DNA of 64,000 nucleotides from Actinoallomurus sp040655075 (GCF_040655075.1 NZ_JBFAJC010000014.1:154345-218344), one strand, 5' to 3'. Positions 18,567 through 28,256 are shown, counted from the first letter of the stretch. Notes: a model not told the origin generated them from the sequence alone. A program made the numbers and translations.

Positions 18567-18585
18567 TTAGGTTAGCCTAACCTTA
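18567..18585. promoter_or_regulatory. IdeR/DtxR-type iron box
   Basis: TTAGGTTAGCCTAACCTTA matches the 19-base IdeR/DtxR consensus almost fully and is a near-perfect dyad. Its last base is the A of the following ATG. Such a position suggests the transcript is leaderless or nearly so, and that iron-loaded IdeR blocks polymerase directly. Confidence 0.9.
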
Positions 18586-20720
18586 TGCACTTTGGGTGGT
18601 CGGTGGCGTTTCCGAACCTGTTGATCGGGTTGCGTGAGGGCCTGGAGGCCGGTCTTGTCGTCTCGATCCTGGTGGCGGCGGTGCGGCGGCTCGCCCCGGA
18701 ACGGTCCCTCGCGGCCGTGTGGACCGGGGTGGCCGGTGCCGTCGCGGTCAGTCTCAGCTTCGGCGCGATCCTGACGTTCACTGAGGCGTCGATGTCATCC
18801 AAGGCACAGGAGGCGTTCGCGGGCGGGCTCAGCGTGGCCGCGGTCACGCTGGTCACGTTCATGGTGTTCTGGATGCGCCGGACCGCCCGTTCGCTCAGCG
18901 GGGACCTGAAGGCCAAGGTCGGCTCGGCGCTCGCGCTAAGCGGTACCGCGCTGGTGGTCACGGTGTTCGTCGCGGTGGCTCGCGAGGGCCTGGAGACTGC
19001 GCTGTTCATCTGGACGAACACCCAGACGGCCGGATCGGATCTGGCGCCGCTGGCCGGTGCGGCAGCCGGCCTGCTGATCGCGACCGTGCTGTGCGCGGGC
19101 ATGTACCGCCGGGTCCTGAAGATCAATTTGAGCCGGTTCTTCACCGTCACCGGGGTGATGCTCGTCGTCATCGCGGCCGGCGTGCTCGCCTACGGTCTAA
19201 AGGACCTGCAGGACGCCGGGGTCGTGACCAGCGCGACGGCGTTCGACGTGAGCGGCCGGGCACCGTCCGGCACCTGGTGGGTGCAGATCGTTCAGGGGGT
19301 GTTGAACCTCACGCCGCAGATGACATGGCTCCAGGTGATCGCTTATGTGGCCTACCTCGCCACCGTCATGGCGTTGTTCCTGCGGCGAACTCGCCCGGCA
19401 ACGCCGCCCACCACGGCCGCCGCGACGGTGACGGCCCAGGCCCCGACCCCCGCGTCAGAGACCGGCGCACGCACGTCCTCGGACCCCGCCGCAGTGGCCG
19501 CGCCCGGCACTGTCGAGGCCTCTGTTGAGGCGGGAATCGGTGCGCCGATGAGAAGACGGCCGAGGCGTCATGCGGTCGCGGTGGGCGGCGTGATCGTGCT
19601 CGTGCCCGCGTTGGTCGCCGGGGTGATCGTTGCGACCAGATACAACTCCGCAGCCAGGTCCGGGCAGAAGATCAGCTTGTCGGAGAAGAACTGCACCAGC
19701 CAATGGGACGCGCCGAAGGCCGGCCGCTCCACCTTCGTCATCTCGAATCAGAGCGGGCGTGCCGTCGACATCGAGCTGATCTCGGCCGGCACGACGGCGA
19801 TCACCGCAGAGATCGAGGTGCTCGGTCCGGGCACGACACGGGATTTGTCGGCGGATCTGGCCGCCGGCCGGTACGCCTGGCGGTGCGCCTTCGACGGCAT
19901 GCCCGCCCGCTTGTCACCGGCCGCTCTCGTCACCGGTCACGGTACGAGCGGGCAGGTCCGGCTTCCGGTGACGCAGGCGGACATGAAAGCCCCCCTTTCG
20001 CAGTACGCCTCGTTCGTCGCCGGCCAGCTCAGCTTGTTGAAGCGTCAGGTCGCAGCATTGCGGGCCGACCTCGCTGGTGGGGATCTGGGCGCGGCCCGCG
20101 CCGATTGGCTGACCGCGCACCTGACCTGGCACCGGATCGGCGCCGCCTACGACGCCTTCGGTGACGCCGGCAAGGCCGTCGACGGGCTGGCACAGGGCTT
20201 GGCGGGCGGCGTGCACGATCGAGGCTTCACGGGCTTCCACAAGATCGAATACGACCTGTGGCACGGAGTCCCGGCCAGCCAGATGACCGCCGAAGCGACG
20301 GCACTGTCCACAGCCATCGACGAACTCGACGCGAAACTGCCCACCTTCACCTTCGACGCCAAGAACGTCTCCACCCGCGCTCACGAGATCCTGGAGGACA
20401 CGCTGCGGTTCCAGCTCACCGGCCAAGACGACTACGGCAGCGGCACCAGCATGGCCTCCGCCCTGGCCGACCTGGAGGGCGAACGCGCCCTGCTGAACAT
20501 CCTCGCCCCCCTGATCAACGCCCGTTCCCCACATCTGGTCGCCTCCGCCACCGCCGACTTCGACACCCTCGAACAGACCATCAACGCCACCCGGCACGAC
20601 GGCCAGTGGACCGCGATCAAAAACCTTGCCCTCACCCAACGCCAGGCCGTGAACGCCGCGATCGGCCAAACCCTGGAGACGCTGGCGCCCGTGCCGGACC
20701 TGCTGGAGATCCAGAAATGA
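18585..20720 (+). CDS. efeUO: EfeU-EfeO fusion: FTR1 iron permease plus periplasmic-type M75/cupredoxin protein
   Basis: A 711-residue protein for high-affinity iron import. Residues about 1-270 are an FTR1/EfeU permease with seven helices and two REGLE motifs (17-21 and 133-137) that carry Fe. After a Pro/Thr/Ala linker and one more helix (about 330-350) comes EfeO: a cupredoxin-like domain and an imelysin/M75 domain with HKIE at 552-555. EfeU and EfeO are usually separate proteins, so this is a fusion that anchors EfeO to the permease. The IdeR box overlaps the start. The stop overlaps the start of the peroxidase gene (ATGA), so all three Efe functions are co-expressed under iron limitation. 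Confidence 0.92.
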   Translation: MHFGWSVAFPNLLIGLREGLEAGLVVSILVAAVRRLAPERSLAAVWTGVAGAVAVSLSFGAILTFTEASMSSKAQEAFAGGLSVAAVTLVTFMVFWMRRTARSLSGDLKAKVGSALALSGTALVVTVFVAVAREGLETALFIWTNTQTAGSDLAPLAGAAAGLLIATVLCAGMYRRVLKINLSRFFTVTGVMLVVIAAGVLAYGLKDLQDAGVVTSATAFDVSGRAPSGTWWVQIVQGVLNLTPQMTWLQVIAYVAYLATVMALFLRRTRPATPPTTAAATVTAQAPTPASETGARTSSDPAAVAAPGTVEASVEAGIGAPMRRRPRRHAVAVGGVIVLVPALVAGVIVATRYNSAARSGQKISLSEKNCTSQWDAPKAGRSTFVISNQSGRAVDIELISAGTTAITAEIEVLGPGTTRDLSADLAAGRYAWRCAFDGMPARLSPAALVTGHGTSGQVRLPVTQADMKAPLSQYASFVAGQLSLLKRQVAALRADLAGGDLGAARADWLTAHLTWHRIGAAYDAFGDAGKAVDGLAQGLAGGVHDRGFTGFHKIEYDLWHGVPASQMTAEATALSTAIDELDAKLPTFTFDAKNVSTRAHEILEDTLRFQLTGQDDYGSGTSMASALADLEGERALLNILAPLINARSPHLVASATADFDTLEQTINATRHDGQWTAIKNLALTQRQAVNAAIGQTLETLAPVPDLLEIQK

Positions 20721-21952
20721 ACCCAGACCGCCGCAAATTCCTCAAAGGCGCCGGAGCCGGCGTCCTGGGCGGCGCGATCGCCGGCGCGACCACCGCCGGT
20801 GCCATCGCCACCTCGGCCGAGGCCGGCACCGGGATCGGCCAGGAGCCGGCGCCGCGCGTGCGGTTCCACGGCCCCCATCAGGCCGGCATCCTGACCCCAA
20901 CGCCCTCCAGCGCGGCGTTCGCGGTCTTCGACATCGTCGGTCACAGCAAGACCGGCCTCATCGAACTGATGCGGGCCCTCACCGACCAGGCACGGTTCCT
21001 CACCACCGGCGGCACACCCCCTGACCTGGGGCCGGCCTCCCCACCCGCCGACTCCGGCATGATCGGCCCCACCATCAACCCCAACGCCCTGACCATCACC
21101 GTCGGCGTGGGCGCATCGTTGTTCGACGGCCGATTCGGCCTGACCGGCAAGAAGCCCAAACGGCTCAAGCCGATGACCACGTTCCCCAACGACAACCTCA
21201 ACCCGGCCGAATGCCACGGCGACCTGCTGCTGCAGATCTGCTCGGCCAGCACCGACACCACCTTCCACGCCCTGCGCACGATCGCCAAGCACACCCGGGG
21301 TGCGATGCAGCTGCGCTACCGCATCGACGGATTCACCGCCCCGCCCCGCCCGTCGGGAACGCCCCGCAACCTGCTCGGTTTCAAAGACGGGATCGCCAAC
21401 CCACCCGTCCATGAGGCCGCCACCGCACGCCGACTGCTGTGGGCAGCCCCCGACGAACCCGCCTGGGCCGCCGGTGGCACCTACCACGTCATGCGGATCA
21501 TCCGCATGTTCATCGAGTTCTGGGACCGGGTCTCCCTCACCGAACAAGAGAACATGTTCGGCCGCCGCCGCGACACCGGCGCCCCACTCGACGGCAGCGC
21601 CGAAACCGACATCCCCGCGTACGCCAAAGACCCCAAAGGCGCCGTCATCCCGCTCGACTCCCATATCCGCCGCGCCAACCCAAGGACCCCACAGACCGAC
21701 GACAGCCGGATCCTGCGCCGCGGCTACAACTACGACCGTGGCATCGACACCAACGGCAACCTCGACGCCGGCCTGGTCTTCAACTGCTTCCAGCAGGACC
21801 CCATGCGCCAGTTCGAGGCGAACCAGCGGCGACTCGTCGACGAGCCCCTCGTCGACTACATCAGCCCCACCGGCGGCGGCTACTTCTTCGCCCTCCCCGG
21901 CATCCACGACACCACCGACTGGTACGCACGCGCCCTGCTGACCGGAAGATGA
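20717..21952 (+). CDS. efeB: EfeB, Tat-exported Dyp-type haem peroxidase
   Basis: A 411-residue deferrochelatase/peroxidase. It opens with a Tat signal (MNPDRRKFLKG then a hydrophobic run to SAEAG). The Dyp motif GFKDG is at 221-225, and a downstream His in LDSHIRRANPRT is the expected haem ligand. An RILRRGYNYDRG segment near the end is typical. In the Efe system it works outside the membrane, oxidising ferrous iron or releasing iron from haem for EfeO/EfeU. It is translationally coupled to the fusion gene upstream. Confidence 0.92.
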   Translation: MNPDRRKFLKGAGAGVLGGAIAGATTAGAIATSAEAGTGIGQEPAPRVRFHGPHQAGILTPTPSSAAFAVFDIVGHSKTGLIELMRALTDQARFLTTGGTPPDLGPASPPADSGMIGPTINPNALTITVGVGASLFDGRFGLTGKKPKRLKPMTTFPNDNLNPAECHGDLLLQICSASTDTTFHALRTIAKHTRGAMQLRYRIDGFTAPPRPSGTPRNLLGFKDGIANPPVHEAATARRLLWAAPDEPAWAAGGTYHVMRIIRMFIEFWDRVSLTEQENMFGRRRDTGAPLDGSAETDIPAYAKDPKGAVIPLDSHIRRANPRTPQTDDSRILRRGYNYDRGIDTNGNLDAGLVFNCFQQDPMRQFEANQRRLVDEPLVDYISPTGGGYFFALPGIHDTTDWYARALLTGR

Positions 21953-22146
21953 TCAGCTCCCTGGAAGGGATTGCAGCGCCGGTATGGGCCGGTCGACCGG
22001 GTGACACCGATCATCGCCGCTGCCGCCGGCGGCTGCCTCGTGGAAGGGCGGCATCGTCCGGCTGCGCTCGGCCGGGAACACGGTGCCGGATCCCGCTGAG
22101 GCGCGGCCCGCACGGCGGAGGCCATGGACCGAAGATCCATCGGTGA

Positions 22147-22773
22147 TCAGCGCGCATCGCGCCGCCGCTCCCCTGCTCGGCCGGGTGCGGTTCGCAGCAG
22201 GCGCGCCCGGTCGAAGCGTTCGGACTCTTCGAGCGCCAGGTCGATGGCGGCGATCGCGGCGGTCAGGCGGGGTGTCCAGTGCCGTTCGAGGGCCCGGATC
22301 CGCTGACGCGTGGCGGTGATCTCACTGGCCAGAATGCGCTCGGCCTCTTGGGCCGCCGCGTGCCGGACAGCGGCCTGAAGGGCGGTGCGGCAGGCGTTCC
22401 GGGCTTCGATGAGCGCGGCCGAGCAGGGCAGCGCGTCCGGGCGCGCGGGAAGATCGCAGGCCGCCTGCTCCGGGTAGCGGCTGCCCATCGCCTGTCTCCA
22501 GGAGATCGTGACGTCCGCTGGTCCCGGTGCCGGGGAGAGGGAGCGTCTGCCGCCGGCCAGGGCCGCTCGCAGCAGCCAGGTGTCGGCCCGTCGGCACGCC
22601 ACGGTCCATTCCGTCTTCGCGTACTCGGCCTGTCCCGCGATTCGCTCGTACTCTCGGAGAAGGATACGGAGCTTACGTTGGAGCAGGTCGTGCCCGCGTT
22701 CGGCGGTGGCGAGGCGCCGGCGTAGCCACAGCCGTCCGGCGCGGCCTGGAGGGACGCGGGACAGTGAGGTCAC
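22147..22773 (-). CDS. ntpD: A/V-type ATPase subunit D
   Basis: A 208-residue central-stalk subunit. It begins with SRVPPGRAGRLWLRRRLATA, the basic helix seen in subunit D, and is mostly two long helices (residues about 15-70 and 140-195), with the C-terminal one expected to rotate inside the A3B3 ring. The GTG start at 22773 overlaps the stop of subunit B by four bases. It is the last gene of the operon. Length is normal. Confidence 0.85.
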   Translation of the reverse strand: MTSLSRVPPGRAGRLWLRRRLATAERGHDLLQRKLRILLREYERIAGQAEYAKTEWTVACRRADTWLLRAALAGGRRSLSPAPGPADVTISWRQAMGSRYPEQAACDLPARPDALPCSAALIEARNACRTALQAAVRHAAAQEAERILASEITATRQRIRALERHWTPRLTAAIAAIDLALEESERFDRARLLRTAPGRAGERRRDAR

Positions 22774-24122
22774 GTGGCCTCCCGGTGATGTGCGTCGAGT
22801 TCCTCCGCCGCGATCATGGTGAGTTCGCGGCGCGGCAGCACGGCCAGTGCCTGCCACACGCGGTCGAAGGTCTCGGCCAGCTCGCGTCTGTCGTCCGTGC
22901 GCTGTGCCACGACGCGTTGGAGGAACGCGCGTTCGAAGTCGAGGTACCGCGGGTCGGTGCCGCTGAGCGCGGCCTCTCCGATCAGTTCGGCGAGCTCGCG
23001 GGCCTGCCGGGCGCGGGCGAGGGCGGCGACGCACTGTGCGGCGAGGTCGAGGTGCGCCGGTGTGACGCCGGCACGCATCATCCGCGACAGCGATGACAGG
23101 GCGTCGACCGGTGGGCTCACCTCCACGTCCGGGGTGAGGACGATCTGCCCTTCGGTGATGTAGCCGGTGAGGTCGGGGACCGGGTGGGTGATGTCGCCGG
23201 CGGGCATGGTCAGGACGGGGAGCACGGTCACCGAGCCTGGCAGGTCGTGGATGCGCCCACAGCGCTCGTAGAGGGAGGCCAGGTCGCTGTAGAGATAGCC
23301 GGGGTACGCGCGCCGGGCGGGAATCTCGCCGCGCGCCACCGAGACCTCGCGCAGCGCCTCGCAGTAACTCGTCATGTCGGCCATGACGACCAGGACGTGC
23401 CGCCCGCCGGTGAAGGCCAGGTTCTCGGCGATCGTCAGGGCCAGACGCGGGGTGAGCACGCGTTCGATGACCGGATCGTCGGCCAGGTTCAGCAGCAGGG
23501 CGAGCTCTCCCGCAGCCGAGCGCTCCTCAAGGGTGTCGCGTACGGTCGCGGCGTCGGCATGGGTGAGGCCCATGGCGGCGAACACGACGCTGAACGGCTC
23601 GCCGCCGGCGTTCGCCTGCGCGCCGATCTGCGCGGCCAGCTCCAGGTGCGGGAGCCCCGCGGAGGAGAAGATGGCGATTTTCTGGCCCCGCACGAGAGTC
23701 GTCAACGCGTCGATCGCGGACACGCCCGTGAGCACGGATTCGGCCGGAGGCAGACGGCGGGTCGGATTCATCGGCGTGCCGGCGACAGGCGCGGTGACGG
23801 AACCGAACACCGGCGGACCGCCGTCGCGTGGCTCACCCCGCCCATTGCAGACCCGGCCGAGCCACCCGTCACCGACCGGGATCCGCAGCGGGCTTCCGGT
23901 GAACGCCACGCGTGTGCCCCCGGTCGTCATCGACGCGGTTCCCTCCAGCACCTGGACCACCGCGATGTCCTCATCGACCTCCAGTACCAGGCCGTGGCGT
24001 TCCTCGCCCGAGTGCAGCCGGATCCGGGCGAACTCGTCCCATCCGACGCCGGAGGTCCGGCGCACGACGATGAGCGGACCGCGCAACTCCGCGATGTCGG
24101 TGTACTCGAGTTCAAGCCGCAC
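22770..24122 (-). CDS. ntpB: A/V-type ATPase subunit B
   Basis: The 450-residue regulatory nucleotide-binding subunit. It has the beta-barrel start (LEYTDIAELRGPLIVVRRTS), LPPAESVLTGVSAIDALTTL, and FSSAGLPHLELAAQI where subunit A has a P-loop, so it is non-catalytic as expected. DMTSYCEALREVS and YPGYLYSDLASLYERCGR are family hallmarks. The GTG start at 24122 lies inside the last codons of subunit A. A longer frame to 24182 has no family match. Confidence 0.93.
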   Translation of the reverse strand: MRLELEYTDIAELRGPLIVVRRTSGVGWDEFARIRLHSGEERHGLVLEVDEDIAVVQVLEGTASMTTGGTRVAFTGSPLRIPVGDGWLGRVCNGRGEPRDGGPPVFGSVTAPVAGTPMNPTRRLPPAESVLTGVSAIDALTTLVRGQKIAIFSSAGLPHLELAAQIGAQANAGGEPFSVVFAAMGLTHADAATVRDTLEERSAAGELALLLNLADDPVIERVLTPRLALTIAENLAFTGGRHVLVVMADMTSYCEALREVSVARGEIPARRAYPGYLYSDLASLYERCGRIHDLPGSVTVLPVLTMPAGDITHPVPDLTGYITEGQIVLTPDVEVSPPVDALSSLSRMMRAGVTPAHLDLAAQCVAALARARQARELAELIGEAALSGTDPRYLDFERAFLQRVVAQRTDDRRELAETFDRVWQALAVLPRRELTMIAAEELDAHHREAT

Positions 24123-25800
24123 CGGGCACCACCTCTGCCCGGGCCCGTACGGTCTCAAGGTCGGCCGCGTCCTCCTTGGCACGCAGGATCGGGGAGAAGT
24201 CGCATTCCTCGATCCGTTCGGCCGAGGTCCCGCGGGCGACCGAGTCCTCGCAGCGGCCTATGACGTCCAGGACGGTGTCCGTGAGCGCGATGGTCCGCTC
24301 CGCGTCGCAGAAGGCATCGATGAGGCTGAGCGCGCTCTGCTGCAGGACGCCTTCTCGCAAGAGCCTCCCGGCCAGGAGCGCCACCCGCTCGCGGGCCGGC
24401 AGGGCGGCCGCGCCGACGAGCTCGGCCAGCATCGCCAGCCGATCGGCCTCCGCCAGCAGCGACGCGACCTTCGCACGCCGTTCACCCCAGCCCGGCCGCC
24501 CGTTGCGGGCGTACCAATCGGCGATCGCCCCCGCGTCACGAGCGAACGACGCGCTCCAGGAGACCGCCGGATAGTGACGGGCGTACGCCAGGTCGCGGTC
24601 CAGACTCCACAGACATCGCACGAACCGCTGTGTGTGGGCGGTGACCGGCTCGGTCATGTCACCACCCGGTGGGGACACCGCTCCGATGACCGTCACCGAG
24701 CCGGTACGGCCGGCGAGCGTGGTGACTCGTCCGGCCCGCTCATAGAAGGCGGCCAGAGCGGAGGCCAGGTCCGCGGGATACCCCTCCTCCGCGGGCATCG
24801 CCCCACTACGGGAGGCGAACTCGCGCCGTGCCTCGGCCCAGCGGGAGGTGGAATCGGCGATGACGACGGCGTCGTAGCCCATGGCGCGGAAGTGCTCGGC
24901 CACGGTCACGCCCGTGTAGATGCTCGCCTCGCGCGCCATCATCGGCATGTTGGAGGTGTTGGCGATCACCACGGTCCGGTCGGCGAGCCGTCCGCCGGTC
25001 CGCGGGTCGGCCAGTTCCGCCAGGTCCGCGATGACCTCGGCCATCTCGTTCCCGCGCTCGCCGCAGCCGACGTACACCACGACGTCGGCGTCGCACCACT
25101 TGGCGATCTGCTGGAGCAGTACGGTCTTACCGGTGCCGAACCCGCCGGGCACCGCCACCGTGCCGCCCCGGGAGACCGGCAGCAGCAGGTCGACGACCCG
25201 CTGCCCGGTGACCAGCGGCACGACCTCCTCCAGACGTTCCCGGTACGGCATGGGGCGCCGGACGGGCCACCGGTACGTCAGCGTGACATCGCACCCGTCA
25301 ATGCGCGCGACGGGCTCGCGGGAGCCGACCGATCCGGCCGGGCGGATCTCGCCGATCCGGCCCGCCGAAGGCGCGAGCAGCAGATAGGACAGCGCACCGG
25401 CCGTATCCACCACCCCCAGCGGCGCCTCCGCGGTCACCTCGTCACCGGCCGCGACAAGCGGAGTGAAACGCCACTCCTGGGCATCCGGCGGCGTACGCGC
25501 ACTGGTCAGCCAGACATCGGCAGCGGTCAGCGGACGCAAGAGGCCGTCGAACACCCCTCCCAGCAGGTGCGGGCCGAGGGCAGCCGACAGCGGCTCGCCG
25601 TACCCCACCGCCGGGTCACCGGGACACAGTCCGCCGGTGTACTCATACGCCTGAACGGTCGCCCGGTCCCCTTGGATCTCGACGACCTCCCCCGGTACGC
25701 GGGCGGATCCGAGCCCGACCAGCTCGAACATCGCCAGATCGGGCAAGCCGGCCACCTCGACGAGCGGGCCACTGACGCGCGTCAGGACGCCCATGGCCAT
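24112..25800 (-). CDS. ntpA: A/V-type ATPase catalytic subunit A
   Basis: The 562-residue catalytic subunit. It has a Walker A GGFGTGKTVLLQQ, the GERGNEMAEV helix with the catalytic Glu, Walker B ADSTSRWAEA, and the A-type bulge region between the barrel and the P-loop, which F-type beta lacks. That bulge, with subunits C, E, F and I nearby, separates this from an F-type operon. Length is slightly short of the usual ~580. It is probably a second, stress-specific rotary ATPase next to the normal F-type enzyme. Confidence 0.95.
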   Translation of the reverse strand: MAMGVLTRVSGPLVEVAGLPDLAMFELVGLGSARVPGEVVEIQGDRATVQAYEYTGGLCPGDPAVGYGEPLSAALGPHLLGGVFDGLLRPLTAADVWLTSARTPPDAQEWRFTPLVAAGDEVTAEAPLGVVDTAGALSYLLLAPSAGRIGEIRPAGSVGSREPVARIDGCDVTLTYRWPVRRPMPYRERLEEVVPLVTGQRVVDLLLPVSRGGTVAVPGGFGTGKTVLLQQIAKWCDADVVVYVGCGERGNEMAEVIADLAELADPRTGGRLADRTVVIANTSNMPMMAREASIYTGVTVAEHFRAMGYDAVVIADSTSRWAEARREFASRSGAMPAEEGYPADLASALAAFYERAGRVTTLAGRTGSVTVIGAVSPPGGDMTEPVTAHTQRFVRCLWSLDRDLAYARHYPAVSWSASFARDAGAIADWYARNGRPGWGERRAKVASLLAEADRLAMLAELVGAAALPARERVALLAGRLLREGVLQQSALSLIDAFCDAERTIALTDTVLDVIGRCEDSVARGTSAERIEECDFSPILRAKEDAADLETVRARAEVVPGAA

Positions 25801-26336
25801 TCCATCCCCGCGCCCAGTGCCTGGATCGCGTGATCAGCCAAGGCGGGCGGTGAACAGTCGACGAGAGTGCCCTCGCCGCGAGCGACGAATCCCCCGTCGG
25901 GGTGCTCGGTGATCTGCGCGCCGGGGCCGGCGAGGTCACGGGCCAGTGTTCGCAGGCGGTCGACGAGCATCGGGTCGTCCCGCAGCAGAGCGGACACCGC
26001 CGCTCGCACCTGCTCACGCAGCCGTTCGCATGCCTCCCGCCGGACGCGGAGCACGATCTCTCTGGCCTGCCGCCGCGCCTGAAGCAGATCTGCAGCGGCG
26101 AGCGTCGCGCCCTCGGCCGACCCCTCGGCCCGCGCCTGCGCCAGCAGCGCGTCCGCATCCGCACGGGCCCGGTTGATCGTGACGGCTGCGGCGGCCGCGG
26201 CCTCCGCACGGACGCGCTCCGCGTCCTGTCTCGCCTTCTCCAGCAGGTACCGGCAGACGGGAGCGATGCCGGCCACGGCGTCCTGCCCGGGCGGGCGCAG
26301 CACGCCGTGCTCGCCTGCGGCCGTCTTCTCGCTCAC
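25782..26336 (-). CDS. ntpE: A/V-type ATPase subunit E (peripheral stalk)
   Basis: A 184-residue stalk subunit. The N-terminal ~110 residues are a charged Ala/Arg/Glu helix (ARQDAERVRAEAAAAAAVTI), followed by a small alpha/beta end with TEHPDGGFVARGEGTLVDCS, the conserved E-subunit strand region. The GTG at 26336 overlaps the stop of subunit F (GTGA). It pairs with the G-like subunit encoded first in the operon. Confidence 0.82.
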   Translation of the reverse strand: MSEKTAAGEHGVLRPPGQDAVAGIAPVCRYLLEKARQDAERVRAEAAAAAAVTINRARADADALLAQARAEGSAEGATLAAADLLQARRQAREIVLRVRREACERLREQVRAAVSALLRDDPMLVDRLRTLARDLAGPGAQITEHPDGGFVARGEGTLVDCSPPALADHAIQALGAGMEWPWAS

Positions 26337-26548
26337 GGCGGCATCACCACTCTGAGCGGCCAAGACGAGGTCTCCTCTCGCAGGAACCGCGCGGCGCGCT
26401 CGGTCAGAACGACCACGGCCACGTCGTCGTCGAGTGACCGCCAGGCGGCGCGAACGGCCTCGGAACCATCGGCCGGCAGCACCAGCGCTCCGGCCAGCCC
26501 GAAACCGACCACCCGCGGCTCCTCCCCGATGACCGCCACCTTGGCCAT
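26333..26548 (-). CDS. ntpF: A/V-type ATPase subunit F
   Basis: A short 71-residue subunit F, where ~100 is usual. MAKVAVIGEEPRVVGFGLAG is the standard N-terminus and DDDVAVVVLTERAARFL the second strand-helix. The C-terminal helix that reaches into the rotor is shortened. It starts two bases after the proteolipid stop. The short form may still act as a rotor clamp. Confidence 0.82.
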   Translation of the reverse strand: MAKVAVIGEEPRVVGFGLAGALVLPADGSEAVRAAWRSLDDDVAVVVLTERAARFLREETSSWPLRVVMPP

Positions 26549-26549
26549 C

Positions 26550-26960
26550 TCACGCCTTCCCCAGCAGAAGGATCGCGACGACCAGACCGTAGATGGCGAT
26601 GCCCTCGGCCAGGCCTACGATCACGAGCGCCCGGCCGAACAGCTCCGGGCGCTCGCTCATCGCCGCGATCGCCGCCGAACCGGTGTACGCGACCGCGATC
26701 CCGGCGGCCACGCACGATGCGGCGACCGCGATCGCCGCGCCCAGCAACGCCGCCCAGTTCCCGGCCGAGGCCGCCGGCCGCGACGCGGCCGACGCCGGCT
26801 CGGCGGCGAGCGCGACCGCCATGACGGCGAGAGCGGCCACGGCCACGATGACGTCCGCGGCGACCAGCAGGCGCAACGCCCGCCTGCCCCGCCGGCGCAG
26901 AAGACAGGTGCCGACGCCTCCACCGGCGATCACCGGGAGGACGATGAGCCAGGCGGACAT
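26550..26960 (-). CDS. ntpK: A/V-type ATPase proteolipid subunit K (c ring)
   Basis: A 136-residue membrane protein. The C-terminal hairpin is the c-ring unit: AAGIAVAYTGSAAIAAM, the loop SERPELFGRA, then LVIVGLAEGIAIYGLVVAIL with the ion-binding Glu. No Gln ligand typical of Na+ rings is visible, which favours proton coupling (inference). Two extra helices precede the hairpin. The start at 26960 overlaps the end of subunit I by about 30 bases. Confidence 0.88.
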   Translation of the reverse strand: MSAWLIVLPVIAGGGVGTCLLRRRGRRALRLLVAADVIVAVAALAVMAVALAAEPASAASRPAASAGNWAALLGAAIAVAASCVAAGIAVAYTGSAAIAAMSERPELFGRALVIVGLAEGIAIYGLVVAILLLGKA

Positions 26961-28237
26961 GAGGTGACCTCCTCGGTGGCGATCGGAATGTGCCAGGGCC
27001 GGAACGGCCGTCCCTGAAGCTGGAACACCTTGGAGAACAGCTCGTAGTACTCCAACCGGAGAGCCTGGACGGCCACCACGACGCCCTCGAGCACGAAGGC
27101 GACCAGATTCCCCACCACGAACACCGCGACGGCGGCGATCGCGCCGGCGCCCGGCAGATGCCACAGGGCGCGGGCCGCGTTCCAGACGATCAGACCGATC
27201 GCCGCGTGCGCGAGGCCGAAGGCCGCCAGCCGGGTGAAGGACGCCACGTTCGAGCCCAGCCCCAGAACGGTGTCGAACAACTCCATCAGCGCCTCGAAGA
27301 CGCCGCTCTCACTGACGAAGCCGGCGAACATCAGCGCGATCCCGGCCGACGCGATCACGGCACCGAGTACGACCAGCCAGGTCACTCGCCAGTACCAGCC
27401 CGCCGCGATCAAGCCCAGGCCGGCCGGAAGTGCCGCCCCGGCGACGCCCGAGGAGGCGTACAGCCCCACCTTCCATCCGCCCTCGCGCACACGATTCACC
27501 GCACCCAAGAGGGCGGCACACATGAGCAGGACGGCACCGACGCCCACCGCCGCGACGAGCAGCGGCACCGGCCGCTCGAGCGGCCGCAGCCAGAGGGCCG
27601 GCACCAGCCCGGTCGGACCGAAGAATTCGCCGTACAGCAGGCCGAAGCCGATCCCGGACAGGCCCGCGCCCGCAGCGAACGGCCAGGCGCGCCGGAACCG
27701 GGCGAGGCGCCGCAGGCGGCGTAGAGCGATCGCCAACATCAGCAACAGCGCGCCATGGCCGACGTCGCCGAACATCATCCCGAACATCAGCAGGTACGCG
27801 GCGACCGCGGCCGGTGTCGGGTCGACGTCCCGGTACGGGACCGTGCCGTACGTCTCGACGAGCGGTGTCAGCGAACCCCGCAGGCCGCCCGTGCGCAACA
27901 GGGATGGGACGTCCACGCCCCGTGGCCGTGGCAGGACGACGACGCCGCCCTCGGGGGCGAGCCGCTCGGCCAGGCCGGGCACGGCGGCCACCGGGGCCCA
28001 TCCGGTCATCGCCGCCACGGTGCCGTCGACGGCGGCATCCCGAGCGCGTTCCTTCAGCCGTGCCTCACCGAGGACGATGCCGGGGCGAGCCGAGTCGGAG
28101 GGCGGTCGCAGCGACAACGCGGCCTCCGGCTCCGGCCGGGTCACCGGGCCGTCGAACTCCACGACACCCGCGTCCGCGACACGGACGAGCACGTCGCGCA
28201 ACGCTTCGCACGGCGCGACGACGGCGACGCGCGCCAT
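26930..28237 (-). CDS. ntpI: A/V-type ATPase membrane subunit I (a-type)
   Basis: A 435-residue stator subunit, shorter than the usual 600 or more. The cytosolic N-terminal part is reduced (MARVAVVAPCEALRDVLVRV and one MTGWAP segment remain). The C-terminal half carries the channel helices, including FGMMFGDVGHGALLLM, LLYGEFFGPTGL and RLAAFGLAHAAIGLIVWN, with Arg and His of the ion path. ATG at 28237 is chosen; an ATG at 28273 overlaps the preceding gene and is the alternative. Length suggests a compact stator arm. Confidence 0.9.
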   Translation of the reverse strand: MARVAVVAPCEALRDVLVRVADAGVVEFDGPVTRPEPEAALSLRPPSDSARPGIVLGEARLKERARDAAVDGTVAAMTGWAPVAAVPGLAERLAPEGGVVVLPRPRGVDVPSLLRTGGLRGSLTPLVETYGTVPYRDVDPTPAAVAAYLLMFGMMFGDVGHGALLLMLAIALRRLRRLARFRRAWPFAAGAGLSGIGFGLLYGEFFGPTGLVPALWLRPLERPVPLLVAAVGVGAVLLMCAALLGAVNRVREGGWKVGLYASSGVAGAALPAGLGLIAAGWYWRVTWLVVLGAVIASAGIALMFAGFVSESGVFEALMELFDTVLGLGSNVASFTRLAAFGLAHAAIGLIVWNAARALWHLPGAGAIAAVAVFVVGNLVAFVLEGVVVAVQALRLEYYELFSKVFQLQGRPFRPWHIPIATEEVTSCPPGSSSSR

Positions 28238-28256
28238 GCGGATCGGTCCCGCGGCC

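Noticed and set aside
20432..21907. A 491-residue minus-strand ORF opposite efeB
   Set aside because: Gly/Val/Ala-rich shadow of the peroxidase frame, with no start context.
23374..25833. An 819-residue plus-strand ORF across the ATPase genes
   Set aside because: It is antisense to subunits A and B, which have full family motifs; its own translation has none.
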